The notes: a model not told the origin generated them from the letters alone. 64,000 bases of DNA from Oscillospiraceae bacterium (GCA_004556975.1 SFFD01000003.1:1-64000), one strand, 5' to 3'; shown: positions 42,143 through 51,392, numbered from the stretch's first letter. Program-made: numbers and translations.

Positions 42143-42640
42143 TCAATACCCCAGCTTGCCGTCAAGGGATTCGTCATTGGCAATCCACTCGTCGGCGACC
42201 TGAATGACACGGTAATTTTCAGAATCATCGCGGATAATAACCGTTTCTATGCCGGAATTTATGATAAGGCGCTTGCACATGCTGCACGGGTTCGCATTCG
42301 CCACATAATTTCCGGTTGAAACCTCGCGCCCTACAAGATAAAGCGTTGCTCCTATCATATCCGTCCTTGCGGCGTGGATTATTGCGTTTGCTTCTGCATG
42401 AACGGAACGGCAAAGCTCATATCTTTCGCCCCTCGGTACATTAAGGCGTTCTCTTGTGCAGTATCCAAGGTCGCTGCAGTTTTTGCGGCCGCGCGGAGCG
42501 CCCACATAGCCGGTAGAAATTATCTGGTCGTTTTTAACGATAATCGCCCCATAGCGCCTGCGAAGGCAGGTTCCGCGTTCCATTACGGTATCGGCAATAT
42601 CAAGGTAATAATTGATTTTATCCCGTCTTTCCGTAGACAT
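42143..42640 (-). CDS. deoxycytidylate deaminase-type zinc enzyme
   Basis: 165 residues of the CDA fold: zinc motifs VHAEANAI and ANPCSMCKRLI, plus the dCMP-deaminase signature GAPRGRKNCSD and an extra Cys near YCTRERLN. It would convert dCMP to dUMP for thymidylate supply; a ComE-type competence role for this family is doubtful. A ribosome site (GGAGGG) precedes the ATG. Confidence 0.93.
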   Translation of the reverse strand: MSTERRDKINYYLDIADTVMERGTCLRRRYGAIIVKNDQIISTGYVGAPRGRKNCSDLGYCTRERLNVPRGERYELCRSVHAEANAIIHAARTDMIGATLYLVGREVSTGNYVANANPCSMCKRLIINSGIETVIIRDDSENYRVIQVADEWIANDESLDGKLGY

Positions 42641-42699
42641 AAAGTTTCACCCTCCTATTCTTAATTTAATAATATAGTATATCTTCTGTTTTTGCAAGC

Positions 42700-42734
42700 A
42701 AAAACTCCAAACAGCACTGCCGTTTGGAGTTTTT
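42700..42734 (-). terminator. terminator after rimI
   Basis: AAAAACTCCAAAC and GTTTGGAGTTTTT pair around a 9-base loop. It lies 10 bp after the stop of the rimI-like gene and can end the long leftward operon. Confidence 0.9.
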
Positions 42735-42743
42735 CATAATTTT

Positions 42744-43193
42744 TTATAATTGTAGAACGTATTTAAAGGCACTTTCTGTCGGATTTTCGTAACAGTTTTC
42801 CACAGTACGTTCGTGCTTATAGCCGCAGCTTTCAAACGTGTGCTGCATTGCAAAGTTTGAAGCCCTGGTTTCTCCGCAAAAGCGTTTCATTCCAAGCTGC
42901 AGCATTTCCTCTGTAACAAGATTAAGCAGCTGCTTTGCAAGTCCGCGCTTTCGGTAATCCGGATGAACGGCGACATTCATAATTTTGACGTAATCCTGTT
43001 TGCCCTGCCAGTTATAAATAAAGACATCCGCTGCAATTATATCGCCGTCCATGGCGGCGTAGTAAGTCGTTCTTTCATCCGAAAGTAGCTCTTTAAAGTC
43101 CTCTTCTTTCCAAAAATCCGTCGGAAAGCAAAGTTTATCAAAAGCAACAATCGGTTCAAAATGCTCAATACCAAGCTTCTTTATCTCTATCAT
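42744..43193 (-). CDS. rimI: RimI-like GNAT N-acetyltransferase
   Basis: 149 residues; AAAGGAG sets the ATG at 43193. Motif A is VAVHPDYRKRGLAKQLL, followed by ETRASNFAMQHTFESCGY and an ending (YENPTESAFKY) typical of RimI-like ribosomal-protein acetyltransferases. The specific protein target is not determined by sequence. It is the last gene of the leftward rpe-rnf run. Confidence 0.85.
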   Translation of the reverse strand: MIEIKKLGIEHFEPIVAFDKLCFPTDFWKEEDFKELLSDERTTYYAAMDGDIIAADVFIYNWQGKQDYVKIMNVAVHPDYRKRGLAKQLLNLVTEEMLQLGMKRFCGETRASNFAMQHTFESCGYKHERTVENCYENPTESAFKYVLQL

Positions 43194-43209
43194 AGTGCTT
43201 CTCCTTTGG

Positions 43210-44622
43210 TCATCCCCATCTGACCGGCCCGTCATCATCGCCGGAGGAAACCCCCGGTATGCCTTCGGAGGAGGTTTCGGAAGAACTTTCGGAAGATGAA
43301 GCTTCCGGCGGAATGTATTCCGGAACGGAAGAGGACGAAGACGAACTCGGCGGCGTTACCGGATTCTGTGGCTGTGAAGCGGTTGACGAGCTTTCGCTGC
43401 TTTCATCCGTCTGCTCCGGATTCTGCGGCACGCCCGTAAAGAATTCTTCGTCATACACTATTATATATCCCGCTGCGCCAAGATCGCCAAGAGCGCGAAC
43501 AGCGCTGCGAAGCTGCGCCCGTGAAAGCCCGGCGCAGTAAACTATCGGCATAACCCTTGAATCTTCCGGAAGGGCAAGCCCTTCATAAACGGCTTTTATC
43601 AGTTCGGCTGTGTCTGCCGGAAGCTCATCAAAATCAATAGCGTCCGTCACCTTTTTACCGATAAAGCTGTTAAGATTTATGTACGGCGCAAAGCCGTCCG
43701 CATCAAACTCAAGGGGCGAACCTCCGTAAATTCCCACATCTTCGGTAATAACGGAATAGCCGTCAAAAGCGGTCAGTATATCCGTGCCGCTTGTTACCGC
43801 AGCAGAATAAACCCTGCTTGCAAACCGTGCAAGAATCTCGCCGCGGCTTGTCTCCTCTGTGCCTGCTCCGAAATATGCATATTCCATTGCGGCGCTTTCC
43901 TCCGGAAAGCGCATTCCGTCAAGCAAAATTGCGTCAACTCCAAAGTCTATGGCGTCATAAACAATATCCAGCACATATTTCTGCGCCGTATCGGAATATG
44001 GGTTAAGCCACGGCTTACCGCCGTTATCCACGCTTTCATCAAGCCAAAGCATTCCCTCTTCCGACTCATAGCGAATGGCCATATCCGCGGAATTATAGGG
44101 CGCGGTGCTGTCCTCAAAAGCATAAATGCGGGCAATTACATCAAAGCCTGCGCGCCGCGCAGTATCAATATAGCTTGCAAGGTCAACGGCATTTTCCGCT
44201 GCTGCGCCCACATTCTGCACGCTTACCTGTTTTGACTTATAGGTAACCTCTCCGCCGGCGGTTTTCATATCAATAACAACGGCGGTAACTTCTTTATCAA
44301 GCGAAGAAAGGAAGGAATAATACTCCGACTGGTCATAAAGCTTTTCAGCGGGCACCGTAACGGCCACTGTATCTTTATCCATAAACTCCTGCGGAAGCTC
44401 TTCCGGCTTTTTTTCCTGCTCCGGTTTGGAAATCGGGTCGTTTTCTATAATTTCCTTATTCGCATTGTTTATTGCCTTCATAAGCGGTTCATAAGCAAAC
44501 CACCCCGCAGCAAAAAGCGCGCCGGCAACAACAATAATAAGTACCGCGCGAACTATTTTCCCTCTTATGGGGTTATAGATTCTCGATTTGTAATGTTTTA
44601 CCTTATATTTTTTATTAAACAT
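43210..44622 (-). CDS. membrane-anchored putative glycoside hydrolase (DUF4015)
   Basis: 470 residues. A short cytoplasmic basic N-terminus, one transmembrane helix (about 26-48), and a TIM-barrel-like domain with VTAVVIDMKTAGGEVTY, RAGFDVIARIYAFED, WLNPYSDTAQKYVLDIVYDA and GVDAILLDGMRFPEE, the layout of the DUF4015 family. A Ser/Pro-rich tail of about 70 residues follows. It should face outside the cell. The substrate is unknown. It begins 14 bp after rnfA. Confidence 0.88.
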   Translation of the reverse strand: MFNKKYKVKHYKSRIYNPIRGKIVRAVLIIVVAGALFAAGWFAYEPLMKAINNANKEIIENDPISKPEQEKKPEELPQEFMDKDTVAVTVPAEKLYDQSEYYSFLSSLDKEVTAVVIDMKTAGGEVTYKSKQVSVQNVGAAAENAVDLASYIDTARRAGFDVIARIYAFEDSTAPYNSADMAIRYESEEGMLWLDESVDNGGKPWLNPYSDTAQKYVLDIVYDAIDFGVDAILLDGMRFPEESAAMEYAYFGAGTEETSRGEILARFASRVYSAAVTSGTDILTAFDGYSVITEDVGIYGGSPLEFDADGFAPYINLNSFIGKKVTDAIDFDELPADTAELIKAVYEGLALPEDSRVMPIVYCAGLSRAQLRSAVRALGDLGAAGYIIVYDEEFFTGVPQNPEQTDESSESSSTASQPQNPVTPPSSSSSSSVPEYIPPEASSSESSSETSSEGIPGVSSGDDDGPVRWG

Positions 44623-44636
44623 AGCAATTCATAAAA

Positions 44637-45230
44637 TCAGGTTGGAAGCTGATGCCCCACAAGGCCATAGAAGGCAAGAGACAAAAGCCCAAGATATATA
44701 AGAGTTATCGGAAGGCCGCGGAATGCTTTTGGCACACGGCAAAGCTGAAGCCGCTCAATACCGAAGCCGACTATAATCACCGCAAGAGCAAAACCGAAAC
44801 TCATTCCAAGGCCATAACCTATGGTACTTATAAAATCAAGGCGTTCTATTGACGGCACCAAAAGGCTTCCTAAAACGGCGCAGTTGAACGCCGCGGCGCC
44901 AAGGTTGAATTCTGCGTTTACAAAGGTTTCCGGCATAACGTATTTTATAAAGAAATATACGCCTGTATAAACCACCGCAATGCAAAGAATATAGAGCATG
45001 GGAATTAGTATATAGGAATATTCGTTTTGCTCAATAAGTCCGCGAAGCGGATAGCCTATTGCGCCGGAAAGCGTAGTTATTAGCGTAAGCAGCACCGTGC
45101 ACCGCAAAAGCTCTTTCGGCTTTTTAAGCAGATAAAGCAGCCAGCTTGTTCCAAGCGCTCTTGTAAAGATAATGTTTTCTATAAACAGCGCCGTAAGCAT
45201 CATTGCAAAGAACTGTGCAATATATGTCAT
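44637..45230 (-). CDS. rnfA: Rnf complex subunit A
   Basis: 197 residues, six hydrophobic segments. It opens with the typical FAMMLTALFIENIIFTRALG motif and contains the two symmetrical Cys positions of RnfA/NqrE (LYILCIAVVYTG, AAFNCAVLGS), which in known structures hold a [2Fe-2S] centre. It pairs with RnfE to form the membrane core. It overlaps rnfE by 4 bp. In standard clusters rnfB follows; here the next gene is a glycoside hydrolase. Confidence 0.93.
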   Translation of the reverse strand: MTYIAQFFAMMLTALFIENIIFTRALGTSWLLYLLKKPKELLRCTVLLTLITTLSGAIGYPLRGLIEQNEYSYILIPMLYILCIAVVYTGVYFFIKYVMPETFVNAEFNLGAAAFNCAVLGSLLVPSIERLDFISTIGYGLGMSFGFALAVIIVGFGIERLQLCRVPKAFRGLPITLIYLGLLSLAFYGLVGHQLPT

Positions 45231-45874
45231 ACCTCATCCTCCTTCACATTGCCGAAATGGGCATATTCAGGCTTTTTGCAAAGGATTCGTACTGCGCCGA
45301 TACCCGCTGCCATAAATCCGAGAAGTATAAAGCCCCAGAACGGAAGGCGTATCGCCGGAAAAGAATTTTCGGAAATTTTGATTCCCCAAAGCGTGCCATA
45401 GCCGAAAAATTCGCGGCCCGCCCCAAGGATTATTGACACAATACCGAATCCGGCGGAAAGCGCAATTCCGTCCAAAAGCGCTTTGAGCACATTATGCTTT
45501 TCTGAATATTTTACCGAATATGCAGTAGGAATAGTGCTTACCGCCAAAAGCGGAAGATAAATTCCTACGGAATCAAAAACCGTCGCCGAAATTCCGCTGC
45601 AGGCAATATAAGCAGGAAAAAGCATTCCGCCCGAAATAAGCATATAAGTCACAATGCGAAGCCAGCGCGGCAGATATTTTCCCACAGCCGCCGCAAAAAC
45701 AAGCACCGGAATCGTTACAAAAAGAAAGGTTACAGCCAGCGCAGCGCCGGTTTGAAGGCTTGTGTCGCCCGCGGCAAGCTGACCTATTACAAGACCGCCC
45801 ACAAGCACGGGATTTGAAAAGAAAATATGTGCAAGGCTGTCTTTGGCAGAAAGTTTTTCTTTGATTTTTGTCAT
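45227..45874 (-). CDS. rnfE: Rnf complex subunit E
   Basis: 215 residues with six hydrophobic segments, homologous to RnfA and NqrD. Signature stretches are NPVLVGGLVIGQLA, AVSTIPTAYSVKYSEKHN and a C-terminal LPFWGFILLGFMAAG. Usually rnfG lies between rnfD and rnfE; here rnfD ends on rnfE with a 4-bp overlap and there is no rnfG. Confidence 0.92.
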   Translation of the reverse strand: MTKIKEKLSAKDSLAHIFFSNPVLVGGLVIGQLAAGDTSLQTGAALAVTFLFVTIPVLVFAAAVGKYLPRWLRIVTYMLISGGMLFPAYIACSGISATVFDSVGIYLPLLAVSTIPTAYSVKYSEKHNVLKALLDGIALSAGFGIVSIILGAGREFFGYGTLWGIKISENSFPAIRLPFWGFILLGFMAAGIGAVRILCKKPEYAHFGNVKEDEV

Positions 45875-47142
45875 TGAAGCGCTGCCTCCTTTTCTTTTTC
45901 ATGTTCTTCCTGCGGTGCCGGCTCTTTATCGGCAATTGCTTCTTCGTTTTCCTCCTGAATCTTTTCTGTTTCTTCGGAAGAAATTTCACCCTTTTCAAAA
46001 GAGTTTTCTTCGGATAGCGGTTCTTTTGAAGCTTTTACCGAAATTTCATCTACGGTCGGGGCATCGGCGGCTGCTTTATCCTCATTTTCTGCCTTTTTAT
46101 GCTTGCGCACAACGGCCGGCGCCGGTTTTTGTGCGGCTTTTTTTATATCGCTTTCAATGGATTCCTTGAGCTTTTCCTTGTTGCGGTAAAGGTGCAGAGC
46201 ATTTTCACAAACGGTATCGAAAACCGGAGTAAAAACGTTCATAATAATAATGGCATAGACAAATCCGTCCTCAAACCCGCCAAAATGTCCGAAAAGGAAC
46301 ACAATTATTCCCGCCGCCATTGAATATAAAAGCTTGCCGAAGTCGCGCTTTGGCGATGTCACCGGTTCTGACAGCATAAAGAATGCGCCGAAAACTATCA
46401 TTCCGCTGAAAAGCTCATAGCAAAGAGCATCAAAGCCACTGCCCTCTATTCTTGGGAAGAGTGCGGAAAGAGCCCCGTATGTAAGCAGGAAGAAAACCGG
46501 CGTGCGCCAGTTTACGGCTTTTCTTACAATAAGAAAAACTCCGCAGGCAATAATTACAAGAATGTTGGTCGCGCCCATGGGACCCGGCACGCTTCCCAGC
46601 AAAAGATCAAGCACGTCATATTCCGGCACGGCGCCAATGGCAAGGCTGTACGCCGGGCTTGTCGCAGCCTTTTCTGCGTTTTCGCCAAAAACGCTTAAAC
46701 TGCTTAATACCGCCGGATATTTAAATACAAGATCCGGCCAGCAAAGCGCAACGGAGGCAAAGCCTACCGCCGCAGGATTGAACAGGTTGTTGCCTGTTCC
46801 TCCAAACGGAAATTTTACCACAAGAATTGCTACCGCGCAGGCTGCAAGCACAACATGATACGGAATATCAGCCGGCATAAGCAGCGGAATTATAAGCCCT
46901 GTTATAACCGGCGTAAGGTCGCGGAGATTCAGGCTTTCCTTTGAAATAAGAGTGCCGGCCAAAGAGAAAACCATGCAGGAAATTACCCCGCAAAGACCGA
47001 GCGCTATTGCTCTTGCGCCGTAATAGAAAAAGCTCATCACATAAAGCGGAATCAGGGCAATTATGACATCTGTCATTATGGTAAGTACAGATTCTCTTTG
47101 GCGAACATGCGGCGCATTCTGGAACATCAGTTTTTCTCTCAT
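45871..47142 (-). CDS. rnfD: Rnf complex subunit D with long charged tail
   Basis: 423 residues, about 100 longer than usual. The first 320 are a normal RnfD/NqrB-like membrane protein (FPFGGTGNNLFNPAAVGFA, FMLSEPVTSPKRDFGKLLYS). The place where RnfD normally carries a covalent flavin on Thr (S-G-A-T or S-A-T-P type) reads AATSPAYSL, so flavin attachment is uncertain. The C-terminal 105 residues are Glu/Lys/Ala-rich and predicted disordered. It overlaps rnfC by 4 bp. Confidence 0.9.
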   Translation of the reverse strand: MREKLMFQNAPHVRQRESVLTIMTDVIIALIPLYVMSFFYYGARAIALGLCGVISCMVFSLAGTLISKESLNLRDLTPVITGLIIPLLMPADIPYHVVLAACAVAILVVKFPFGGTGNNLFNPAAVGFASVALCWPDLVFKYPAVLSSLSVFGENAEKAATSPAYSLAIGAVPEYDVLDLLLGSVPGPMGATNILVIIACGVFLIVRKAVNWRTPVFFLLTYGALSALFPRIEGSGFDALCYELFSGMIVFGAFFMLSEPVTSPKRDFGKLLYSMAAGIIVFLFGHFGGFEDGFVYAIIIMNVFTPVFDTVCENALHLYRNKEKLKESIESDIKKAAQKPAPAVVRKHKKAENEDKAAADAPTVDEISVKASKEPLSEENSFEKGEISSEETEKIQEENEEAIADKEPAPQEEHEKEKEAALQ

Positions 47143-48185
47143 TTTGCGCCCTCCTTTTTACCTTGTGCGGCAATTCTTTTTGCCTTTAGCACTGTTGCCG
47201 CAACATCGATTCTTGCCGGGCAGACATATGAGCACGCTCCGCAGCCGGTACAAAGATTTACATCGTACTTTTTTATTCCGTCTGTCTTTCCGAAGTCGGT
47301 AAGCAGGCGAATTCGTGAAACCGAAAGCTTTTCCGGACAGGCGTGGTCGCATCTTCCGCAGCCGATACAGCTGTAAGCATAGGAACGGTTGCTTCTTGTA
47401 AAGGCAAGAACTGCGCGCGTTGTTGTGTTTATAAGCTCCTCTTCCGGTTCAAAAATCGCGCGGCCGGTCATGCTTCCGCCCATTACAATTACCTCCGGCT
47501 CTTCCGCAAGACCGCAAAGCTCCAGAATTTCGGCAGCGCTTGTACCGATGGGCACTTCCACATTGCGCGGATTGGCAACCGCTTCGCCCGCTACGGTAAT
47601 AAAGCTGCTTGTCATTTTGCGGCTGTCCTCCACCGCCCTTGCAAGATGAACCATTGCGCACGCGCCCACGGCAAGGCGGTTTTTACCCTTCGGAATATAG
47701 CGGTATGCCCTGTCCTCTGCGGGATAAAGCCCGCCTATTCTTTCAATTCTTATGTCGTTTATGCTTTTGGGAATGTTGATATTCATATCAAAAATGTGCT
47801 TATACACCGCAATATAAATATCTCCGGGGTTTGCCGCTTTTGCGGCAAGCCTAATTCCAAGGGCAAGACTTTCAGGCTGGTGCAATACCATGCACATCTG
47901 GCTTGAAACATAAGGCTCATCGTCAACGGCATCTATAACCATTGTGCCCATCTTCCCAAGATTGGCTTTTTCAAGCTTATCTGCAAGCATAAGGCCGTCG
48001 CTTTCGTCTACTATACCGGCAAGACGTGCAATTTCAATTATTTGTTCCGCTGAAAGCTCCTCAACCGGCACATCCGGAAAACTACAGTCAAAATATTCAT
48101 ATTCCTGCCTCATAACAAGCACATTCCGCGTAAGCATCGGTTCCTTGTGCTGTTCAAGCAAAATACCTTTTGTAAAGAATGCCAT
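47139..48185 (-). CDS. rnfC: Rnf complex subunit C-like, short N-terminus
   Basis: 348 residues, about 90 fewer than typical RnfC. The usual opening with a GG-V-H-P-K-type barrel-sandwich domain is missing; the protein starts MAFFTKGILLEQHKEPMLTR with a strong GGAGGAAAG ribosome site, so the start is not in doubt. The NADH/FMN-type domain, an SLBB-like part (NPRNVEVPIGTSAAEILELC) and two [4Fe-4S] motifs (CIGCGRCDHACP, CTGCGACSYVCP) are present. It would pass electrons between a soluble donor and the membrane core. Confidence 0.85.
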   Translation of the reverse strand: MAFFTKGILLEQHKEPMLTRNVLVMRQEYEYFDCSFPDVPVEELSAEQIIEIARLAGIVDESDGLMLADKLEKANLGKMGTMVIDAVDDEPYVSSQMCMVLHQPESLALGIRLAAKAANPGDIYIAVYKHIFDMNINIPKSINDIRIERIGGLYPAEDRAYRYIPKGKNRLAVGACAMVHLARAVEDSRKMTSSFITVAGEAVANPRNVEVPIGTSAAEILELCGLAEEPEVIVMGGSMTGRAIFEPEEELINTTTRAVLAFTRSNRSYAYSCIGCGRCDHACPEKLSVSRIRLLTDFGKTDGIKKYDVNLCTGCGACSYVCPARIDVAATVLKAKRIAAQGKKEGAK

Positions 48186-48197
48186 TCTTTCCTCCGT

Positions 48198-48857
48198 TTA
48201 AACCTCCGCGGCGGAGCGAAGTTCCGCAACGGCTTTGTTATAATCCGCCTGACGGAAAAGCGCCGAGCCTGCGACAAAAATGTTTGCGCCCGCAGCGGCA
48301 GCTTTTGCTATTGTATTTTTATCAATTCCGCCATCAACCTGGATATCGATTTTACAGTTGTTTTCTTCTGCGTACTTTTTAACCGCGGCAACCTTTGGCA
48401 TCATATCTTCCATAAAGCTTTGTCCGCCAAAACCCGGTTCCACTGTCATAACAAGTACCATATCAATAAAGGGTATGTATTTAAATACGGCTTCCGCAGG
48501 GGTTTTGGGCTTAATTGCTATTGCGGGAGAAACCCCGAAGGAACGGATTTTTTCAATAACCTCCATCGGGTCATCGTCGCTTTCAATATGGAAAGTAATA
48601 CGGTCTGCTCCGCCCTTTACGAAGTCTTCGGTATAACGAAGCGGGTTTGAAATCATAAGGTGCGTATCAAAAAACATATCGTTCACTTTACGAAGACATT
48701 TCATAATCGGCGCGCCATAGCTTATATTGGGAACAAAGTGCCCGTCCATAACGTCAATGTGCAGCTCGTCCGCTCCCGCGGCTTTCATATCGGCACACTC
48801 CTGACCAAGGCGGGCAAAATCCGCCGAAAGAATTGATGGTGAAATCTTTATTTCCAA
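48198..48857 (-). CDS. rpe: ribulose-phosphate 3-epimerase
   Basis: 219 residues, normal length. Beta/alpha barrel with ISPSILSADFARLGQE, HIDVMDGHFVPN, FDTHLMI, VTVEPGFGGQSF and IQVDGGIDKNT, which hold the metal-binding His and Asp residues. It interconverts ribulose 5-phosphate and xylulose 5-phosphate. It is 12 bp upstream of rnfC and may be the first gene of that operon. Confidence 0.96.
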   Translation of the reverse strand: MEIKISPSILSADFARLGQECADMKAAGADELHIDVMDGHFVPNISYGAPIMKCLRKVNDMFFDTHLMISNPLRYTEDFVKGGADRITFHIESDDDPMEVIEKIRSFGVSPAIAIKPKTPAEAVFKYIPFIDMVLVMTVEPGFGGQSFMEDMMPKVAAVKKYAEENNCKIDIQVDGGIDKNTIAKAAAAGANIFVAGSALFRQADYNKAVAELRSAAEV

Positions 48858-49013
48858 AAGTCGTCAGCTCTTTTCTTAAAAGCATTATAATTATGTTTTA
48901 ATTATATAATTTTACAGTTTATTTTAACAAAAACCACATTAAAGGTCAACCTATGTGGCCGCATTGGAATAATCTTTGCAAAAAAGTTTACATTTAAAGC
49001 CGCTAAAGAAAAT

Positions 49014-49037
49014 GCGGAGGCATTAAAATGCCTCCGC
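49014..49037. repeat. perfect hairpin in the rpe-tadA interval
   Basis: GCGGAGGCATT and AATGCCTCCGC with a 2-base loop. The flanking T tract is weak on both strands, so a terminator role is possible but not clear. Confidence 0.6.
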
Positions 49038-49142
49038 TATAATAAAGCCCGCCCGGTACCGGAAAACAGGGCGCATTACATCTTATGCCGAAAATAAAAT
49101 TGCGGTGAGCATAAAAACCTTGCGGCTTTTCTTTTATAAATC

Positions 49143-49174
49143 AAAAAGCGGCTTGCCCGTTGACGGAAAGCCGC
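49143..49174 (-). terminator. terminator after tadA
   Basis: On the minus strand GCGGCTT and AAGCCGC pair around a 13-base loop and are followed by T5. It lies 10 bp after the tadA stop. Confidence 0.8.
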
Positions 49175-49183
49175 AAAATTATG

Positions 49184-49663
49184 TTAAAGCTTTATATTTT
49201 CTTTTTCTTTTTTATGCTTTTCGCGAAGCTGTTCAAAAAAATCAGTAAGAAGTTCGGAACATTCTTTTTCAAGCACGCCGGCGGTAACTTCCGGTTTATG
49301 ATTATACGGCAAAGCAAACATATCCACTACCGAACCGCACGAACCTGCCTTTGCGTCCTTTGCGCCAAAGACAAGACGCCTTACCCTGGAGTTAATAATC
49401 GCTCCGGCGCACATGGGGCACGGTTCAAGCGTAACATAAAGGTCGCATTTCCAAAGCCGCCAGCCTTTAAGGCTGCGGCACGCTTCGTCAATGGCTTCAA
49501 CTTCCGCATGGTGAAGCGCGTTTTTATCCGTTTCACGGCGGTTCATTCCCCTGCCTACGATTTTTCCGTCCCAAACAGCAACCGCACCCACGGGAACCTC
49601 GCCCATTTCAAAAGCTTTCTTTGCAAGGGCAAGGGCTTCTCTCATATAATCCTCATCCGTCAA
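49184..49663 (-). CDS. tadA: tRNA adenosine(34) deaminase
   Basis: 159 residues. Zinc and catalytic motifs HHAEVEAI and EPCPMCAGAIINSRV, and the GSCGSVVDMF stretch, are those of TadA, which makes inosine at the wobble position of tRNA-Arg(ACG). TTG at 49663 is used with AAGGGGG 8-9 nt upstream; an ATG six codons later is possible. It follows the CPBP gene by 13 bp. Confidence 0.94.
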   Translation of the reverse strand: MTDEDYMREALALAKKAFEMGEVPVGAVAVWDGKIVGRGMNRRETDKNALHHAEVEAIDEACRSLKGWRLWKCDLYVTLEPCPMCAGAIINSRVRRLVFGAKDAKAGSCGSVVDMFALPYNHKPEVTAGVLEKECSELLTDFFEQLREKHKKEKENIKL

Positions 49664-49676
49664 CGCGCAAGCCCCC

Positions 49677-50723
49677 TTACCAAAGAATCTGAATATAATC
49701 GGCTGTCATTATCACCGCAATAAGCATTGCAATAATAAGCGCCGGCGAGGTAAGAAAATATTGCGCGCGTTTTCCCGGAGAAAGAACACTTGGCGATTTG
49801 CCGAAATGAAACATATCGCGGTATTTGAGCAAAAGAATGCAAAGGGCAATTATTCCGGCCGTTACCGCAAAAAAGCTGTACACAAGATTTATAAGCAAAA
49901 AAAGGTTTTCGCTGCAGTACGGTTCCGCAAGGGTCAGCAGCGTGGCAATTCCGTTATTAAGAAAATGCATTATTATGCCTACCCAAAGAGAACCCGTGCG
50001 CATTACGAAATATCCTATGCAAAGCCCGAGTATAAATGCATAGGGTATCTGAATAAGGTTAAGATGAAAAATTCCGAAAATAAGGGCAGAAGAAACAAGC
50101 GCAAACATATCGCCAAAGCGCCGCAGACTTTGCATAACAATTCCGCGGAACACCATTTCTTCAATGAATGCAGGCGCAACCGTCATTGTAACTATATAAA
50201 GAATTTTTGCAGGAAGCGCCTGCGGAATATCAAAATCGGGCATTGATATTCCTATTCCGAAAAAGCCAAGCGCCTGTTCCAGATATGAAGTGGCGTATGA
50301 CGCCACTATTCCTGCCCCAAGTCCGACAAAGATTCCTCCGGCTGTAATGTCTCCCCTTAGTTTTCTGAAAGGCAGCGCCACACTTAAAGGCATTTTTATG
50401 CATAGCATATAAATGCCGAAGGGGATTATAAGAGAAAGCATATATGTTGCAAGCGTAACCGTCCACTGCGCCGTTTCGCCGACATTCATAAGATAAGCGC
50501 CGGAAAGAGCATTCAATACGCCTATAATTGCATACATTGCCGCGGCAGCGCCGAAAGAAATAAGCACATAGCCTATTGATGCAAAACCTATGCCGTTTCC
50601 TGCGCTGCGTATTCTTCTTTTTTCTCTTTTCCATTCCGGCTCGGCATATGGGTTGCAGAACCCGTGCCCCATTGAATATACCCCGCCCCTTTGCGGGTCG
50701 TTTCCGCCGTTATATTGCTGCAA
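49677..50723 (-). CDS. CPBP-family intramembrane protease
   Basis: 348 residues, about eight hydrophobic segments. The diagnostic motifs are EEMVFRG, FGIFHLN and MHFLNNG, giving the Glu/His active site of the CAAX/CPBP (Abi) intramembrane metalloprotease family. The TTG at 50723 is the start because CGGAGG lies 7 nt upstream; the GTG at 50732 overlaps that site. Family members process membrane proteins or protect against bacteriocins; the substrate here is unknown. Confidence 0.9.
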   Translation of the reverse strand: MQQYNGGNDPQRGGVYSMGHGFCNPYAEPEWKREKRRIRSAGNGIGFASIGYVLISFGAAAAMYAIIGVLNALSGAYLMNVGETAQWTVTLATYMLSLIIPFGIYMLCIKMPLSVALPFRKLRGDITAGGIFVGLGAGIVASYATSYLEQALGFFGIGISMPDFDIPQALPAKILYIVTMTVAPAFIEEMVFRGIVMQSLRRFGDMFALVSSALIFGIFHLNLIQIPYAFILGLCIGYFVMRTGSLWVGIIMHFLNNGIATLLTLAEPYCSENLFLLINLVYSFFAVTAGIIALCILLLKYRDMFHFGKSPSVLSPGKRAQYFLTSPALIIAMLIAVIMTADYIQILW

Positions 50724-50943
50724 AAGATACACCTCCGAAAAGCATGCTAATCAGATTTTATTGTATAATAACATATCGCATAACATAATAAAACAATATT
50801 TTTGTAAATTTTCATTTAATCCGTGTAAGCTGTCGCTTAAAACCTGAAAGCAGCAATACAGATATGCAAATCCGGCGGTATATGCCCGTTGCTTTCTGCA
50901 CTCCCTCGCAGAAAAATCTTTTTATAATCTTTATCAAAAGCTG

Positions 50944-51006
50944 TTGACAAATTCCTATTAAAGGAGTATACTATTTTCACAACATATGAATAACTTTTCA
51001 TATGTT
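50944..51006 (+). promoter_or_regulatory. arsR-cadA promoter and ArsR-type operator
   Basis: TTGACA (50944-50949) and TATACT (50967-50972) are 17 bp apart. Just downstream an inverted repeat AACATATGAA-N6-TTCATATGTT (50981-51006) resembles the ATATGAA/TTCATAT sites bound by ArsR/SmtB metal sensors, and would block transcription from the +1 region. The rest of the 313-bp gap before the ArsR start holds no gene. Confidence 0.85.
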
Positions 51007-51036
51007 CATTTAAAAATACATCAGGGAGGGATTCCC

Positions 51037-51378
51037 GTGGCGGATATGCATCTTGAGCACGCCCACATAATTCAGCAGACAAAGGCCAATATGCCAAATG
51101 ATCAGGTTCTTACAAAAGTTGCGGAGGTATTTAAAATCTTTGGCGACCCCACAAGAATACGAATTCTTGCGGCTCTTTCGGAGGGTGAAATGTGCGTATG
51201 CTGCCTTTGCGACCTTCTTGAAATGAGCCAGTCCGCTGTTTCTCATCAGCTTTCAATTCTTAAGGCGGCCAATCTTATAAAAAGCCGCCGTGAGGGAAAG
51301 CAAATATATTATTCCCTTGATGACGCTCATATCGGTGCCATTCTTTGCACCGGAATAGCTCATGTTTTGGAAAGGTAA
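51037..51378 (+). CDS. ArsR/SmtB-family metal-sensing repressor
   Basis: 113 residues from a GTG start with GGGAGGG upstream. Winged-helix core KIFGDPTRIRILAALSEGEM followed by CVCCLCDLLEMSQSAVSHQL. The Cys cluster at the start of the recognition unit is the metal site seen in ArsR/CadC-type sensors, and the His-rich N-terminus (MHLEHAH) may add ligands. It probably represses itself and cadA until cadmium, zinc or lead is bound. Confidence 0.93.
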   Translation: MADMHLEHAHIIQQTKANMPNDQVLTKVAEVFKIFGDPTRIRILAALSEGEMCVCCLCDLLEMSQSAVSHQLSILKAANLIKSRREGKQIYYSLDDAHIGAILCTGIAHVLER

Positions 51379-51392
51379 GGAGATTTTTCAGC

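Larger units (their letters stand above)
48858..49183. other. 326-bp intergenic region with two hairpins, no gene
   Basis: Divides rpe (leftward, starting at 48857) from the end of tadA. It is AT-rich next to rpe, where the rpe promoter must lie, and holds the hairpins at 49014-49037 and 49143-49174. No coding sequence is convincing. Confidence 0.6.
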
